From Stigmatella aurantiaca (GTDB lineage: Bacteria; Myxococcota; Myxococcia; Myxococcales; Myxococcaceae), in NCBI RefSeq assembly GCF_900109545.1, contig NZ_FOAP01000001.1:806001-870000 (forward strand): 64,000 bases of DNA. The letters run 5' to 3'. Below, piece after piece: positions 34,649 through 44,414 of the stretch. A program made the translations under genes and the position numbers. Under the pieces are notes generated by a model. The model searched no databases, was not told the DNA's origin, and worked only from the letters and a program-made list of their open reading frames with translations. Numbering within the stretch: position 1 is the first letter of the stretch; each line of letters begins with the position of its first letter.

Positions 34649-37600
34649 ATGCCATCCACCCCCAGAAACACCGCCCTGGTCCTGGCCGTGCTCGTCAACG
34701 GCTCCGCAGGAATCGCCGCCGCGCAGGAGGCCACGCCGCCGGCGCCCGCCGCCGCGCAGGCGCCCGCCACCGCTCCGGCCCCGGCCAACGTGCCCCAGGA
34801 GCCGCCTCCGGCTCCTTCGCCCACGCAGGCCGCGCCGGGCCCCGCGCCCACGGCCCTTCCGCCTTCGGATGCCCCCGTGGCCCCGGCGGCCCCGGCGGCT
34901 CCAGCGGCGCCGGCCGCCCCCGCGGCGCGTCCTTCGCGCCCCGCGGCCCCGCCGCCCGCCGCCGAGGAGCCGCCCCCCGAGGAGTACGTGGAGGAGATCG
35001 TCGTCACCGGCTCGCGCATCCCGCGCAAGGAGCTGACCACGGCGGCCCCCGTCACGGTGCTCGACAAGGCGCAGATCGAAGCGACGGGCCGCACCACCAT
35101 CGCGGAGATTCTCCAGAACCTCCCCGAGCAGTCCAACGCCATCAACACCCAGTACAACAACGGCGGTGACGGCTCCTCGCGCGTGAACCTGCGCGGCATC
35201 GGCTCCTCGCGCACCCTGGTGCTCCTCAACGGGCGCCGCCACGTGGCGGGCGGCACCGGCGCGAACTCCTCGGTGGACCTGAACGCCATCCCCACGGTGG
35301 CCATCCAGCGCATCGAGGTCCTCAAGGACGGTGGCTCGGCGGTCTACGGCTCGGACGCCATCGGCGGCGTGGTGAACATCATCACCCGGCAGGACTACTC
35401 CGGCACCGAGCTGCGCGCCTTCACCGGCGTGTCGGGCAAGGGCGACGGCCTGCTCTATGACTTGAGCCTCACGACGGGTCAGAGCACCGAGCGCGGCAAC
35501 ATCCTGTTCTCCGCGGGCTACTACACGCAGAAGGATGTGTTCGCCGGGGACCGCGACTACAGCCTGTATGACCGGGCGTACAACTTCAACAACCGGCGCA
35601 TCACCACCTCGGGCAGCACGACGACGCCCCAGGGCGCCATCATCGAGGACTCGCGCGACACGGGCGCGGGCAACGAGGCCTGGGAGCGGCTGATCTCCAG
35701 CGGCTCGGGCGCGTACTTCCGCGGCGAGAACGGGTGGCGGGACTTCGACACCTCGGGCGTCACGGACGCGGGCGGAGACCTGTTCAACTACCAGCCGGAC
35801 AACTACCTGGTGACGCCCTCGGAGCGTGCCCACGTGTACGCCAACGGCGGCCTGCGCCTGGGGGGGCAGACGCGCGCCTTCTTCGAGGCCACGTACGTCA
35901 ACCGCCAGTCGAGCCAGCAGCTCGCCTCCGAGCCGCTCAACACGGTGGGCGAGGGCGTCGTCGTCTCCGCGGACAACGTCTACAACCCGTTCAACCGCGA
36001 CTTCAACGACGTGCGCCGGCGCCTGAACGAGTTCGGCACCCGCGGCTACGAGCAGGACATCAACACCTTCCGCGTCGTCACCGGCCTGCAGGGCAAGCTG
36101 CCCGAGGGGCTGGGCATCCTGACGGGTTGGGGCTGGGAGGCCTCCTTCAACCACGGCCGCACCACGGGCGTGGAACTCAAGGAAGGCAACCTGCGCCTGA
36201 GCCGGCTGCAGTCCGCCCTGGGCCCGAGCTTCATCGATCCCGCCACGGGCGCCGCGGTGTGCGGCACCGCGGATGCGCCCATCGACGGGTGCGTGCCGCT
36301 GAACCTGTTCGGCGGTGAGGGCACCATCACCCCGGAGATGCGCGACTACCTGAGCTACCGGGGCACCCGGCGCGGCAACACTCAGCAGACGGTGCTCGCG
36401 GCGAACGTGGGCGGTGAGCTGTTCCGCCTGTTCCCGTCGGCGCGCGCCCTGGGACTCGCCGTGGGCTACGAGCACCGCCGCGAGGCCGGCTCCAACATCC
36501 CGGATCCGCTGACCAACTCGGGCGACACCACGGGCAACAAGGTCGCCGCCACCGAGGGCAGCTACTACATCAACGAGGGCTACGCGGAGCTGTCGATTCC
36601 GGTGCTCGGCGGGACGAACCCCGAGACGGGCGATGCCTTCGACATCTGGGAAGTGTCCGGCGCGGCGCGGGCCTTCAACTACAACACGTTCGGTTCCGGG
36701 GCGACCTACAAGATCGGCACCCGCGTGACCCCCATCCCCGACATCACCCTGCGCTCCACGTACTCCACGGCCTTCCGCGCGCCGGCGGTGAACGAGCTCT
36801 ACCTGGGCAGCACCGACAGCTTTGATGACGTGGTGGACCCTTGCTCGGAGCGTGCGCCGGGCACGGAGATCGACCGCCGCTGCACCGCGGCCGGCGTGCC
36901 GGCGGACTTCGAGGATGCCCGCTCGCAGCAGCGTGCCGTCGTGGGCGGTAACCGGGACCTGGAGCCCGAGACGGCGAAGATCCTCACGGTGGGCGCGGTG
37001 TTCCAGCCCCGCTGGGTGAAGGACGTGACGGCCACGGTGGACTACTACCTGGTGGATGTGGAAGACGCGATCCAGTCAGTGGGCACCAGCGTCATCCTGA
37101 ACAACTGCTACACGAACGGCACGTACTGCGACCGCATCGTCCGTCTGCCGGGCGGCCTCATCGACACCATCTCGAACCCCCTGTCCAACGTGGGTGGCAA
37201 CACCACCTCCGGCATCGACATCTCGCTGCGCTACCAGCCGCAGACGCCGTACGGCCGCTTCGGCTTCGGCATCGACGCGACGTACCTGGCGAAGTTCGAG
37301 CAGGAGCTGTCGGACGGCACCATCATCGACGGCAAGAACAACTACGACCTGGAGCAGGTGCTGCCCAACTGGAAGGCCAACTTCGGCGTGAACTGGGCGC
37401 TGGACCCCATCTCCGCGGGCGTCAACGTCCGCTGGCTCAACGGCTACAAGGAGTGCCAGGCCAACGCGTGTGACGTGGACGAGGGCGCCCCCACGCCGCT
37501 GTCGCGTAACGTGTCCTCCTACTACACGGTGGACCTCAACGCCGCGTACACGTGGATGACGGGCGTGGGCAACACCACCGCGCAGCTCGGTGTGAACAAC

Positions 37601-37717
37601 GTCCTCAACCGCGCCCCGCCGCGCCTGTACGCCGGCTTCCTCGCGGACTCGGACGCCTCCACGTACGACTACATGGGCCGCTACTTCTACGCCCGCCTGT
37701 CGCACGAGTTCTACTGA
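34649..37717 (+). CDS. TonB-dependent outer-membrane receptor with a long Pro/Ala linker
   Basis: 1022 aa. Signal peptide to about residue 25 (AAAQ), then about 85 residues of Pro/Ala repeats before a TonB box-like EEIVVTGSRI. The plug domain follows (about 120-245; TVLDKAQIEATGRTTIAEIL, RIEVLKDGGSAVYGSDAIGGVVNIIT), then a 22-strand barrel ending RLSHEFY with terminal aromatic. The IVVTGSRI type is common in receptors for oligosaccharides, peptides and other organic ligands; no siderophore genes are near. The Pro/Ala stretch could span the periplasm toward TonB. Confidence 0.92.
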   Translation: MPSTPRNTALVLAVLVNGSAGIAAAQEATPPAPAAAQAPATAPAPANVPQEPPPAPSPTQAAPGPAPTALPPSDAPVAPAAPAAPAAPAAPAARPSRPAAPPPAAEEPPPEEYVEEIVVTGSRIPRKELTTAAPVTVLDKAQIEATGRTTIAEILQNLPEQSNAINTQYNNGGDGSSRVNLRGIGSSRTLVLLNGRRHVAGGTGANSSVDLNAIPTVAIQRIEVLKDGGSAVYGSDAIGGVVNIITRQDYSGTELRAFTGVSGKGDGLLYDLSLTTGQSTERGNILFSAGYYTQKDVFAGDRDYSLYDRAYNFNNRRITTSGSTTTPQGAIIEDSRDTGAGNEAWERLISSGSGAYFRGENGWRDFDTSGVTDAGGDLFNYQPDNYLVTPSERAHVYANGGLRLGGQTRAFFEATYVNRQSSQQLASEPLNTVGEGVVVSADNVYNPFNRDFNDVRRRLNEFGTRGYEQDINTFRVVTGLQGKLPEGLGILTGWGWEASFNHGRTTGVELKEGNLRLSRLQSALGPSFIDPATGAAVCGTADAPIDGCVPLNLFGGEGTITPEMRDYLSYRGTRRGNTQQTVLAANVGGELFRLFPSARALGLAVGYEHRREAGSNIPDPLTNSGDTTGNKVAATEGSYYINEGYAELSIPVLGGTNPETGDAFDIWEVSGAARAFNYNTFGSGATYKIGTRVTPIPDITLRSTYSTAFRAPAVNELYLGSTDSFDDVVDPCSERAPGTEIDRRCTAAGVPADFEDARSQQRAVVGGNRDLEPETAKILTVGAVFQPRWVKDVTATVDYYLVDVEDAIQSVGTSVILNNCYTNGTYCDRIVRLPGGLIDTISNPLSNVGGNTTSGIDISLRYQPQTPYGRFGFGIDATYLAKFEQELSDGTIIDGKNNYDLEQVLPNWKANFGVNWALDPISAGVNVRWLNGYKECQANACDVDEGAPTPLSRNVSSYYTVDLNAAYTWMTGVGNTTAQLGVNNVLNRAPPRLYAGFLADSDASTYDYMGRYFYARLSHEFY

Positions 37718-37740
37718 GTCTCAGAAGGTCTGAAACACCC

Positions 37741-37779
37741 GGGGGCCGTCACGGATGCCGTGGCGGCCCCCGCCGTTTT
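37741..37779 (+). terminator. Strong intrinsic terminator after the TonB-dependent receptor
   Basis: A 14-bp stem with one G-U pair and an ATG loop (37741-37771; arms GGGGGCCG and CGGCCCCC at the base) is followed within four bases by TTTT. It sits 23 bases past the receptor stop and is the clearest Rho-independent terminator in the window. It isolates the receptor from uvrA. Confidence 0.75.
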
Positions 37780-37883
37780 GCGGGCCCGGGGGCGGCCGGC
37801 CAGGCGGGCCCTGCTCACGGCTGAATCCAACCTGATGGATATGCTTGGCGAGGGCCAATCCGGCCGTTAAGGAAGCGGCCCCC

Positions 37884-40800
37884 ATGCATAAAACGCACCT
37901 CGTCGGCGCCCGCACCCACAACCTCCAGTCGCTCTCGGTGGACTTCGCCGAGGGGGAGTTCGTCTGCATCACCGGCGTCTCCGGCGCGGGCAAGTCCAGC
38001 CTGGCGTTGGACACGTTGTATGCGGAAGGGCAGCGGCGCTTCGTCGAGAGCTTCAGCCCGTATGCCCGCCAGTTCCTCGAGCGGCTGGAGCGGCCGCCCA
38101 TGGAGCTGCTGGAGCCCGTGGCGGCCGGGGTGGCGGTGGACCGGCGCGCGCCGGTGAAGAGCTCCCGCTCCACGGTGGCCACCCTGGCGGACGTGGAGGC
38201 GTACCTGTCGGCCCTCTTCACCCGCGAGGCCCTGCCGGTGTGCCCGGACTGCGGCGTGGAGGCGGTGCGGACCGATGCGCGGGCCGCCGCCCAGGCGCTC
38301 ATCGCCGCCCACCCGGAGGCCCCCGTGCTGCTCGCCTGGCCGGTGCGCATCGCGGGCACCGCCGAGTACTTGGATGTCCGCGCCCACCTGCTCAAGGAGG
38401 GCTACCACCGGCTGGTGGTGCAGGGCGAGGTGCGGGAGCTGGAGACGCTGCGGCCGGCCGAGGCCACGGACTCGGCGGGCGTGGCGCACGTGCTGGCGGA
38501 CCGGGTGAAGCTCTCCGGCGCGCAGCTCTCGCGCGTCACCCAGGCCCTGGAGGATGCGTGGGCCCGGAGCGAGGGCGAGGCCGTGGCGTTCCTGCCCGGG
38601 GGGGCTACCCAGCGCCTTCGCCGGGGGCTCGTGTGTCCGAAGTGCGCGCGGGAGTTCGAGCCCGCCCGGCCCGGCCTCTTCAGCTACCAGTCCCCCACGG
38701 GCGCCTGTGCCACCTGCCGGGGCTTCGGGCGCACCATCGGTATCGACTGGGACAAGGTCATCCCCAACCCCGCGCTCAGCCTCGCGCAGGGAGCCATCCG
38801 CCCCTGGTCGGGCAAGACGTCCGAGTGGGAGCGCGGCATGCTCCTGCGCTACGCGCAGCAGAAGGGCATCCCGCTGGACCGGCCCTGGGCCCAGCTCACC
38901 CCCGTGCAGCGCGAGTACGTGTTGCAGGGCGAGGGGGATTACCAGGGCGGGCGCGTGTACCCGGGCGTGCGCGCGTGGTTCCGGTGGATGGAGAGCCGCA
39001 CGTACAAGATGCACGTGCGCGTGCTGCTGTCGCGCTACCGGGCCTACTCCCTGTGTGAGACGTGCCACGGGGCGCGGCTGAACGCGCAGGCCCGCGCCTA
39101 CCGGGTGGGCGGGTTGGACCTGTCCGCCTGGCACCGGCTGGAGCTGTCCGATGCGTGCGAGCGCCTGGAGGCCCTGCGCACCACCACCGGCCAGGGCGAG
39201 CTGGCGCGGCGGGAGCTGGCGAACCGCCTGCGCTACCTGCTGCGCGTGGGGCTGGGCTACCTCACGCTGGACCGGCCCGCGCGCACGCTCTCGGGTGGGG
39301 AGGCGCAGCGCGTGTCCCTCACGGCCGCGCTGGGCACCTCGCTCACCGGGGCCCTCTTCGTGCTGGATGAGCCCACCGTGGGCCTGCACCCCAGCGACGT
39401 GGTGCCCCTCACCGAGGCCATGGCGGAGCTGGCCGACCGGGGCAACGTCACCCTCGTGATTGAACAGGATGCCCACGTCATCCGCTCCGCGCACCGCGTG
39501 CTGGAGCTGGGTCCCGGGGCGGGGCGTCACGGTGGGCAGCTGTGTTTCGATGGGACGCCGGAGGCGCTCGCCCAGCGCGCGGACCTGCCCACCGGGCAGT
39601 TGCTCGCGGGCACGCATGCGGTGCCCCGGACCCCCCGGGCGCGCACGGCGGAGCTGCGCGTGCGCGGGGCCAAGAGCCACAACCTCCAGGGGCTCTCCGT
39701 GAGTGTGCCGCTCGGGGTGCTGTGCACCATCACCGGCCCCAGCGGCTCCGGGAAGAGCACGCTGATGGACGAGGTGCTCTACCGGCACCTGGCGCGCGGG
39801 CTGGGGGAGAAGGACGTGGAGGCCCCCGGTGAGGTGGAGGCGCTGGAGGGCGCCGAGGCCGTGCAGTCCATCACCTTCGTGGACCAGTCGCCGCTGGGGC
39901 GCACCTCGCGCGGCAATGCCGCCACCTACACCAAGGCGTGGGACCGGCTGCGCGAGCGCTTCGCCGCCGAGCCCGACGCGGAGGTGCGGGGGCTGACCTC
40001 CGCCCACTTCTCCTTCAACGTGGACAAGGGCCGCTGCGAGGCGTGCTCGGGCGAGGGCTACGAGACGGTCGAGATGCAGTTCCTGGCCGATGTGGCCCTG
40101 CGCTGCCCCGTCTGCCGGGGCCGCCGCTTCAAGGAGGAGGTGCTGGCCGTCCAGCACCAGGGCTTCAGCGTGGCGCAGGTGCTGGAGCTGACGGTGGACG
40201 AGGTGCTCAAGCACTTCGGGACTGACACCGTGCTGCGGCGCACCCTGGGGCCCGTGGCGCAGCTCGGCCTGGGGTACCTGTCGCTGGGCCAGCCGCTCTC
40301 CACGCTGTCCGGGGGCGAGGCCCAGCGGCTGAAGCTCGCCCGCGCCCTGGCGGGGGACACCGAGGGCGCGCTCTTCCTCATCGATGAGCCCAGCGCGGGC
40401 CTGCACGAGACGGATGTCCGCCACGTGCTCGCCGCCCTGCATGCGCTCGTGGAGAAGGGGGCCAGCGTCATCGTCGTGGACCATGACCTGTCCGTCATGC
40501 GCGGCTCGGATTGGATCATCGACCTGGGGCCGGGCGGGGGGCGGCATGGCGGCCGGTTGGTGGCCGAGGGCACTCCCGAGCAGGTGGCCCGGGCCCAGGG
40601 CCGGACCGCGGAGGCGCTGCGGGCCCCCGCGGCCGTGTCCCGCCGTCCGGTGAAGCGCCGGGGCCCGGGCACGGCGGCCCCCGCCATCGAGGTAGAGCAC
40701 GCGCGCGAGCACAACCTCCAGAATGTCTCCTGCCGGATTCCGCTGGGGAAGATGACCGTCGTCACCGGGCCAAGCGGCTCGGGCAAGAGCTCGCTGGCGT

Positions 40801-43184
40801 TCGACGTGGTGTTCGCCGAGGGCCAGCGCCGCTTCCTGGAGACGCTCACGCCGTACGCGCGGCAGTTCCTGCCCACCATGCCCCGGCCGGATGTGGAGCG
40901 CATCAGCAGCATTCCGCCCACGGTGGCGCTGGAGCAGCGCACCTCCCGGGCCGGGGCCACGAGCACCGTGGCCACCGTCACCGAGGTGGCCCACTACCTG
41001 CGCCTGCTGTTCGCCAAGCTGGGCCAGCCGCACTGCCCGAACGACGACGCGCCCATCGCCTCCACCACCCCGGACGCGCTCTATGCGCAGCTGTCCGCGA
41101 TGAAGGGGGATGGCACGGTGCTCTCCCCGGCGGTTCGCGCGCGCAAGGGCACGTACCTGGATCTCTTCAATGCCGCGTCCCGCGCGGGCATCCCCACCGC
41201 CATCGTGGATGGCGAGGTGGCCGCCACGGACAGCCCGCCCCGGCTGGCCAAGACGCGCGAGCACGACATCGATCTCGTCATGTACGAGGGCAAGCTCGCG
41301 AAGCTGCCCCGGCCCGTGTTCGACCGGGCGCTGAGCTGGGGGCAGGGGGCCCTGAAGGTTCGCGGCGGCAAGGGCGAGACGCTGCTGTCCACCGAGCGCA
41401 CGTGCCCCCGGTGTGGCACGGCGGTGCCGGAGCTGGATCCACGCTGGTTCTCCTTCAACACAAAGCAGGGCCGGTGCGAGGTGTGCGAGGGCACGGGCGT
41501 GGAGGGCGGCTCCGAGGCCATCGCGGAGGGGCGGACCTCGCCGTGCCGGACGTGCCAGGGCTCGCGGCTGGCGCCGGTGCCTCGCGCGGTGCGGCTGGAG
41601 GGGGCGCGCTACCACGAGGTGGTGGATGTGTCCGTCACCGCCGCGCTGGCCCGGGTGCAGGGCTGGAAGTTCCGGGGGGACCGGGCGCTCATTGGCGAGC
41701 CCTCGCGGCAGGAGCTGGTACGCCGGTTGGAGTTCCTGGAGCGGGTGGGGCTGGGCTACCTCTCCCTGGACCGGGCCGCCGCGACGCTGTCGGGCGGGGA
41801 GATGCAGCGGTTGCGGCTGTCCGCGCAGCTGGGGGCGGGGCTGACGGGTGCACTGTATGTGCTGGATGAGCCCACCATTGGCTTGCACCCCCGGGATACG
41901 CATCGGCTGCTGGCCAACCTGCGGGCGCTGGTGGACACCGGCTCGACGGTGCTGGTGGTGGAGCACGACACGGACACGATCCGTGCGGCGGACCACCTAC
42001 TCGACCTGGGCCCCACGGGGGGACGGGGCGGTGGGCGCATTCTCGCGGAGGGGCCTCCGGAGGAGGTGCTCCAGCGCGAGGACTCGCCCACGGCCCAGGC
42101 GCTCCAGGCGTCCCAGGTCCGTCCGCCCTCGGGTCGCGGTGCCCCGGAGCGGTGGTTGGAGTTGAAGGGGGCCCGGGCGCACAACCTGAAGCGCGTGGAC
42201 CTGCGGCTGCCGGTGGGACGGCTCAACGTGGTGTCGGGCGTGTCGGGCTCGGGCAAGAGCACCCTCATCCGCCAAGTGCTCTACCCGGCGATGCGAGAGG
42301 CGCTCGAGCTGGTGGGAGCGAAGCCGGGGCCGTTCGAGGCGCTCCGGGGCGTGGAGGCGTTCTCGCGGGTCATGGCAGTGGACCAGTCTCCGATTGGACG
42401 CACGCCCCGCTCGGTGCCGGCGACGTTCCTGGGCATTTGGGACGAGCTGCGCCGGACCTTCGCGGCCACCCCGGAGGCGAAGGTGCGCGGCTTCGGTCCC
42501 ACGCGCTTCTCCTTCAACTCGGCCTCGGGCGGACGGTGCACGGCCTGCGAGGGGCAGGGCGCCATCTCCCATGAGATGTCGTTCCTCCCGGACGTGGTGA
42601 CGCCGTGTGAGGCGTGCGGCGGGGCTCGGTTCGACGCGGCCACGCTGGAGGTGCGCTACCACGGCCTCACCATCGGCGAGGTGCTGCGCCTGTCCGCGGA
42701 CGAGGCGAAGGAGGTGTTCCGGGCGCTACCGAAGGTGGCCGCGCCGCTGGAGTGCCTCTCGGACCTCGGGGTGGGGTACCTGCAACTGGGGCAGGGCTCC
42801 AACACGCTCTCGGGCGGAGAGGCTCAGCGGCTGAAGCTTGCGGCGGAGCTGACGGCCACCGCGCGCCATGAGCCCACGCTGTACGTGCTGGACGAGCCGA
42901 CCACGGGACTGCACCTGGGCGACGTGGAGAGGCTCATCACGTTCCTGGGGCGGCTGGTGGACCGGGGGGACACGCTCGTTGTGATTGAGCATCACCCGTC
43001 GGTCATCGCCGCGGCGGACCACGTAGTGGAGTTGGGGCCCGAGGGTGGCGAGGCCGGAGGACGCATCGTGGCGGAGGGCACTCCGCGTGAGGTGGCCAAG
43101 GCGAAGACAGCCACTGGACGGGTGCTCAAGGCGCTGTTCTCCGGAACGGAGGAGCGAGTCACCAAGGTGAACCGGACGCGCTGA
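37884..43184 (+). CDS. uvrA: Double-length UvrA (excinuclease ABC subunit A, tandem fusion with four ATPase modules)
   Basis: 1766 aa, about twice a normal UvrA. Four ABC modules each have a Walker A lysine: Lys37, Lys624, Lys968 and Lys1458. Each also has a UvrA-type signature (LSGGEAQR or LSGGEMQR) and a Walker B (LDEPT or IDEPS). The order is UvrA unit 1 (about 1-940) and unit 2 (about 945-1766). Zinc-type cysteine pairs are present in most modules (CATC, CETC, CEACSG, CPVC, CEVC, CRTC, CTACEG, CEAC). At the start of module 3 the expected CPxC is CPND, so one zinc site is lost. UvrA binds damaged DNA and loads UvrB as a dimer; here one chain could act as a pre-formed dimer. The ATG at 37884 has GGAAG upstream. 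No uvrB or uvrC is near. Confidence 0.92.
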   Translation: MHKTHLVGARTHNLQSLSVDFAEGEFVCITGVSGAGKSSLALDTLYAEGQRRFVESFSPYARQFLERLERPPMELLEPVAAGVAVDRRAPVKSSRSTVATLADVEAYLSALFTREALPVCPDCGVEAVRTDARAAAQALIAAHPEAPVLLAWPVRIAGTAEYLDVRAHLLKEGYHRLVVQGEVRELETLRPAEATDSAGVAHVLADRVKLSGAQLSRVTQALEDAWARSEGEAVAFLPGGATQRLRRGLVCPKCAREFEPARPGLFSYQSPTGACATCRGFGRTIGIDWDKVIPNPALSLAQGAIRPWSGKTSEWERGMLLRYAQQKGIPLDRPWAQLTPVQREYVLQGEGDYQGGRVYPGVRAWFRWMESRTYKMHVRVLLSRYRAYSLCETCHGARLNAQARAYRVGGLDLSAWHRLELSDACERLEALRTTTGQGELARRELANRLRYLLRVGLGYLTLDRPARTLSGGEAQRVSLTAALGTSLTGALFVLDEPTVGLHPSDVVPLTEAMAELADRGNVTLVIEQDAHVIRSAHRVLELGPGAGRHGGQLCFDGTPEALAQRADLPTGQLLAGTHAVPRTPRARTAELRVRGAKSHNLQGLSVSVPLGVLCTITGPSGSGKSTLMDEVLYRHLARGLGEKDVEAPGEVEALEGAEAVQSITFVDQSPLGRTSRGNAATYTKAWDRLRERFAAEPDAEVRGLTSAHFSFNVDKGRCEACSGEGYETVEMQFLADVALRCPVCRGRRFKEEVLAVQHQGFSVAQVLELTVDEVLKHFGTDTVLRRTLGPVAQLGLGYLSLGQPLSTLSGGEAQRLKLARALAGDTEGALFLIDEPSAGLHETDVRHVLAALHALVEKGASVIVVDHDLSVMRGSDWIIDLGPGGGRHGGRLVAEGTPEQVARAQGRTAEALRAPAAVSRRPVKRRGPGTAAPAIEVEHAREHNLQNVSCRIPLGKMTVVTGPSGSGKSSLAFDVVFAEGQRRFLETLTPYARQFLPTMPRPDVERISSIPPTVALEQRTSRAGATSTVATVTEVAHYLRLLFAKLGQPHCPNDDAPIASTTPDALYAQLSAMKGDGTVLSPAVRARKGTYLDLFNAASRAGIPTAIVDGEVAATDSPPRLAKTREHDIDLVMYEGKLAKLPRPVFDRALSWGQGALKVRGGKGETLLSTERTCPRCGTAVPELDPRWFSFNTKQGRCEVCEGTGVEGGSEAIAEGRTSPCRTCQGSRLAPVPRAVRLEGARYHEVVDVSVTAALARVQGWKFRGDRALIGEPSRQELVRRLEFLERVGLGYLSLDRAAATLSGGEMQRLRLSAQLGAGLTGALYVLDEPTIGLHPRDTHRLLANLRALVDTGSTVLVVEHDTDTIRAADHLLDLGPTGGRGGGRILAEGPPEEVLQREDSPTAQALQASQVRPPSGRGAPERWLELKGARAHNLKRVDLRLPVGRLNVVSGVSGSGKSTLIRQVLYPAMREALELVGAKPGPFEALRGVEAFSRVMAVDQSPIGRTPRSVPATFLGIWDELRRTFAATPEAKVRGFGPTRFSFNSASGGRCTACEGQGAISHEMSFLPDVVTPCEACGGARFDAATLEVRYHGLTIGEVLRLSADEAKEVFRALPKVAAPLECLSDLGVGYLQLGQGSNTLSGGEAQRLKLAAELTATARHEPTLYVLDEPTTGLHLGDVERLITFLGRLVDRGDTLVVIEHHPSVIAAADHVVELGPEGGEAGGRIVAEGTPREVAKAKTATGRVLKALFSGTEERVTKVNRTR

Positions 43185-43221
43185 ACTTCTGCTATCGGGA
43201 CAGCCGCCTTATGCCTGAAAG

Positions 43222-43241
43222 GAAGTGCTGGCTAGCACTTC
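43222..43241 (+). terminator. Terminator-like hairpin after uvrA
   Basis: A perfect 8-bp stem, GAAGTGCT with AGCACTTC, loop GGCT, starts 38 bases past the uvrA stop. No U-run follows on either strand. Likely the end of the uvrA transcript, perhaps Rho-assisted. Confidence 0.45.
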
Positions 43242-43353
43242 GCGGTCACGTCCTTCGACCGCCGAACGGGATTTCTCTCGGGGAATGCCTCTTGTGTCTG
43301 CATACGTCCGGCTGATTAGGTCCCCGCGTTCCTAAGTTGACTGCCTCGATTGT

Positions 43354-43399
43354 TTCCACAATGGGTCGGAGGAAGGCGCACCTCCGTCCCATTGTGGAA
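43354..43399. repeat. 46-base near-perfect inverted repeat
   Basis: Outer arms TTCCACAATGGG and CCCATTGTGGAA pair over 12 bp. After one T-T mismatch the inner arms CGGAGG and CCTCCG pair over 6 bp, leaving an 8-base loop. It lies alone between uvrA and the island genes. It could be a dispersed palindromic repeat, a mini-element end pair, a structured RNA or a recombination site. No target duplication was recognised. Confidence 0.6.
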
Positions 43400-43550
43400 T
43401 GCACCCGAGTACAGAGCAGTAGCCTGGTTCTGCCGTTCTTGAGCGTGGACCCTCGAAGTACCTACGGAATTGGAGAGCAGGCTCGCCTCGGTATGGGGCA
43501 TGAGCCACCTACTTGGCAACTCGTAGGCTCTCGTAGGATATTGTCAAGGC

Positions 43551-44414
43551 ATGGCCAATATACGCACGATTGACCTCCTCCTCCTCGATAACATCTTCGA
43601 CATGGGCAGCGGCTACGTGCTGAATTTCTCTGACCGGACGATGGCGCAGTTCTTTGCCGAGCAGTTGAATATCGATATAGATGCGCCGGTTTACCAAAAA
43701 GAGGGCACATCTAAGGCCAAGCGGCTCCGATGTTTCCTCAAGACGGTGGACGCGCCAACAGCCGTACGAACGCTCAACGCTTTATGGGAGTATCGAGAGG
43801 CGCTTCGACAGAATGCGCAACGAGAAGAAATCGTTGCTAACGCGCACGGGCGTCTGCTCGAAATCATCAACCGCCTTCAGGGCAGGCCGAGTCATGTGCA
43901 AGCGCCTGCCGCTCCTGCTTTTAATCGTGCGAAGGCAGCACAACTTCGGGCGGAACTGATAGCTCTCGGCAATTTGCCTCCACATCCGAGGGGCTATGCC
44001 TTCGAGAAGTTCCTCAAGGATCTATTCGACTCTTACGGTCTTGCGGCGCGAGAGGCCTTCAGGCTTCGAGGTGAGCAGATCGACGGTAGTTTCTTGCTCG
44101 GGACTGAGACCTATCTACTTGAAGCTAAGTGGCACGGTGCGCCAATCGGCAACGGAGAATTACACGCCTTCCACGGCAAGGTGGAACAGAAGGCTGCTTG
44201 GACTCGAGGCTTGTTCATCAGTCAAAGCAGCTTCACCGAAGATGGCCTGCACGCATTTGGACGCAGCAAACGCATCATCTGTATGGATGGACTCGACCTC
44301 TATGACGCTCTTACTCGCGAACTGCCTATAAACAATGTGCTAGAGAGAAAGGTGCGTCATGCTGGCGAAACGGGCGAGCCATTCGCTCGGGTCCGAGATC
44401 TATTTCCCAGCTAG
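43551..44414 (+). CDS. Mrr-type restriction-endonuclease-fold protein, probable defence nuclease
   Basis: 287 aa. The C-terminal half (about 145-285) has the PD-(D/E)xK nuclease set: Glu152 in GYAFEKFLKDLF, Asp178 in EQIDGS, Glu191 and Lys193 in LLEAKWH, then a late Gln/Lys helix (EQKAAWTRGLFIS). This is the Mrr_cat layout. The N-terminal ~110 residues (DNIFDMGSGYVLNFSDRTMAQFF, TSKAKRLRCFLKT) form a separate module that I recall at the front of other bacterial defence-type proteins but cannot name. GC is well below the flanks. The start lies ten bases after a weak -10 with little leader, so it may be nearly leaderless. No methylase or specificity partner is adjacent. Confidence 0.8.
   Translation: MANIRTIDLLLLDNIFDMGSGYVLNFSDRTMAQFFAEQLNIDIDAPVYQKEGTSKAKRLRCFLKTVDAPTAVRTLNALWEYREALRQNAQREEIVANAHGRLLEIINRLQGRPSHVQAPAAPAFNRAKAAQLRAELIALGNLPPHPRGYAFEKFLKDLFDSYGLAAREAFRLRGEQIDGSFLLGTETYLLEAKWHGAPIGNGELHAFHGKVEQKAAWTRGLFISQSSFTEDGLHAFGRSKRIICMDGLDLYDALTRELPINNVLERKVRHAGETGEPFARVRDLFPS

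Larger units (their letters stand above)
43185..43550. other. Intergenic left margin of the low-GC island
   Basis: 366 bases without a convincing gene, with GC clearly below that of uvrA. It holds an 8-bp hairpin right after uvrA, a 46-base inverted repeat, and near the right end an 8-base direct repeat (CTCGTAGG twice, two bases apart) just before the nuclease gene. A weak promoter (TTGGCA, 18 bases, GATATT) ends about ten bases before that gene's ATG. No tRNA, integrase or transposase remnant was seen. Confidence 0.5.

Noticed and set aside
37815-41996. A 1393-codon minus-strand frame opposite uvrA
   Set aside because: UvrA motifs on the plus strand are complete; the antisense frame is a mirror of UvrA codon bias.
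43185-43550. Considered a tRNA gene, integrase scar or insertion-sequence remnant beside the inverted repeat
   Set aside because: No cloverleaf, no transposase or integrase fragment and no flanking target duplication could be found.
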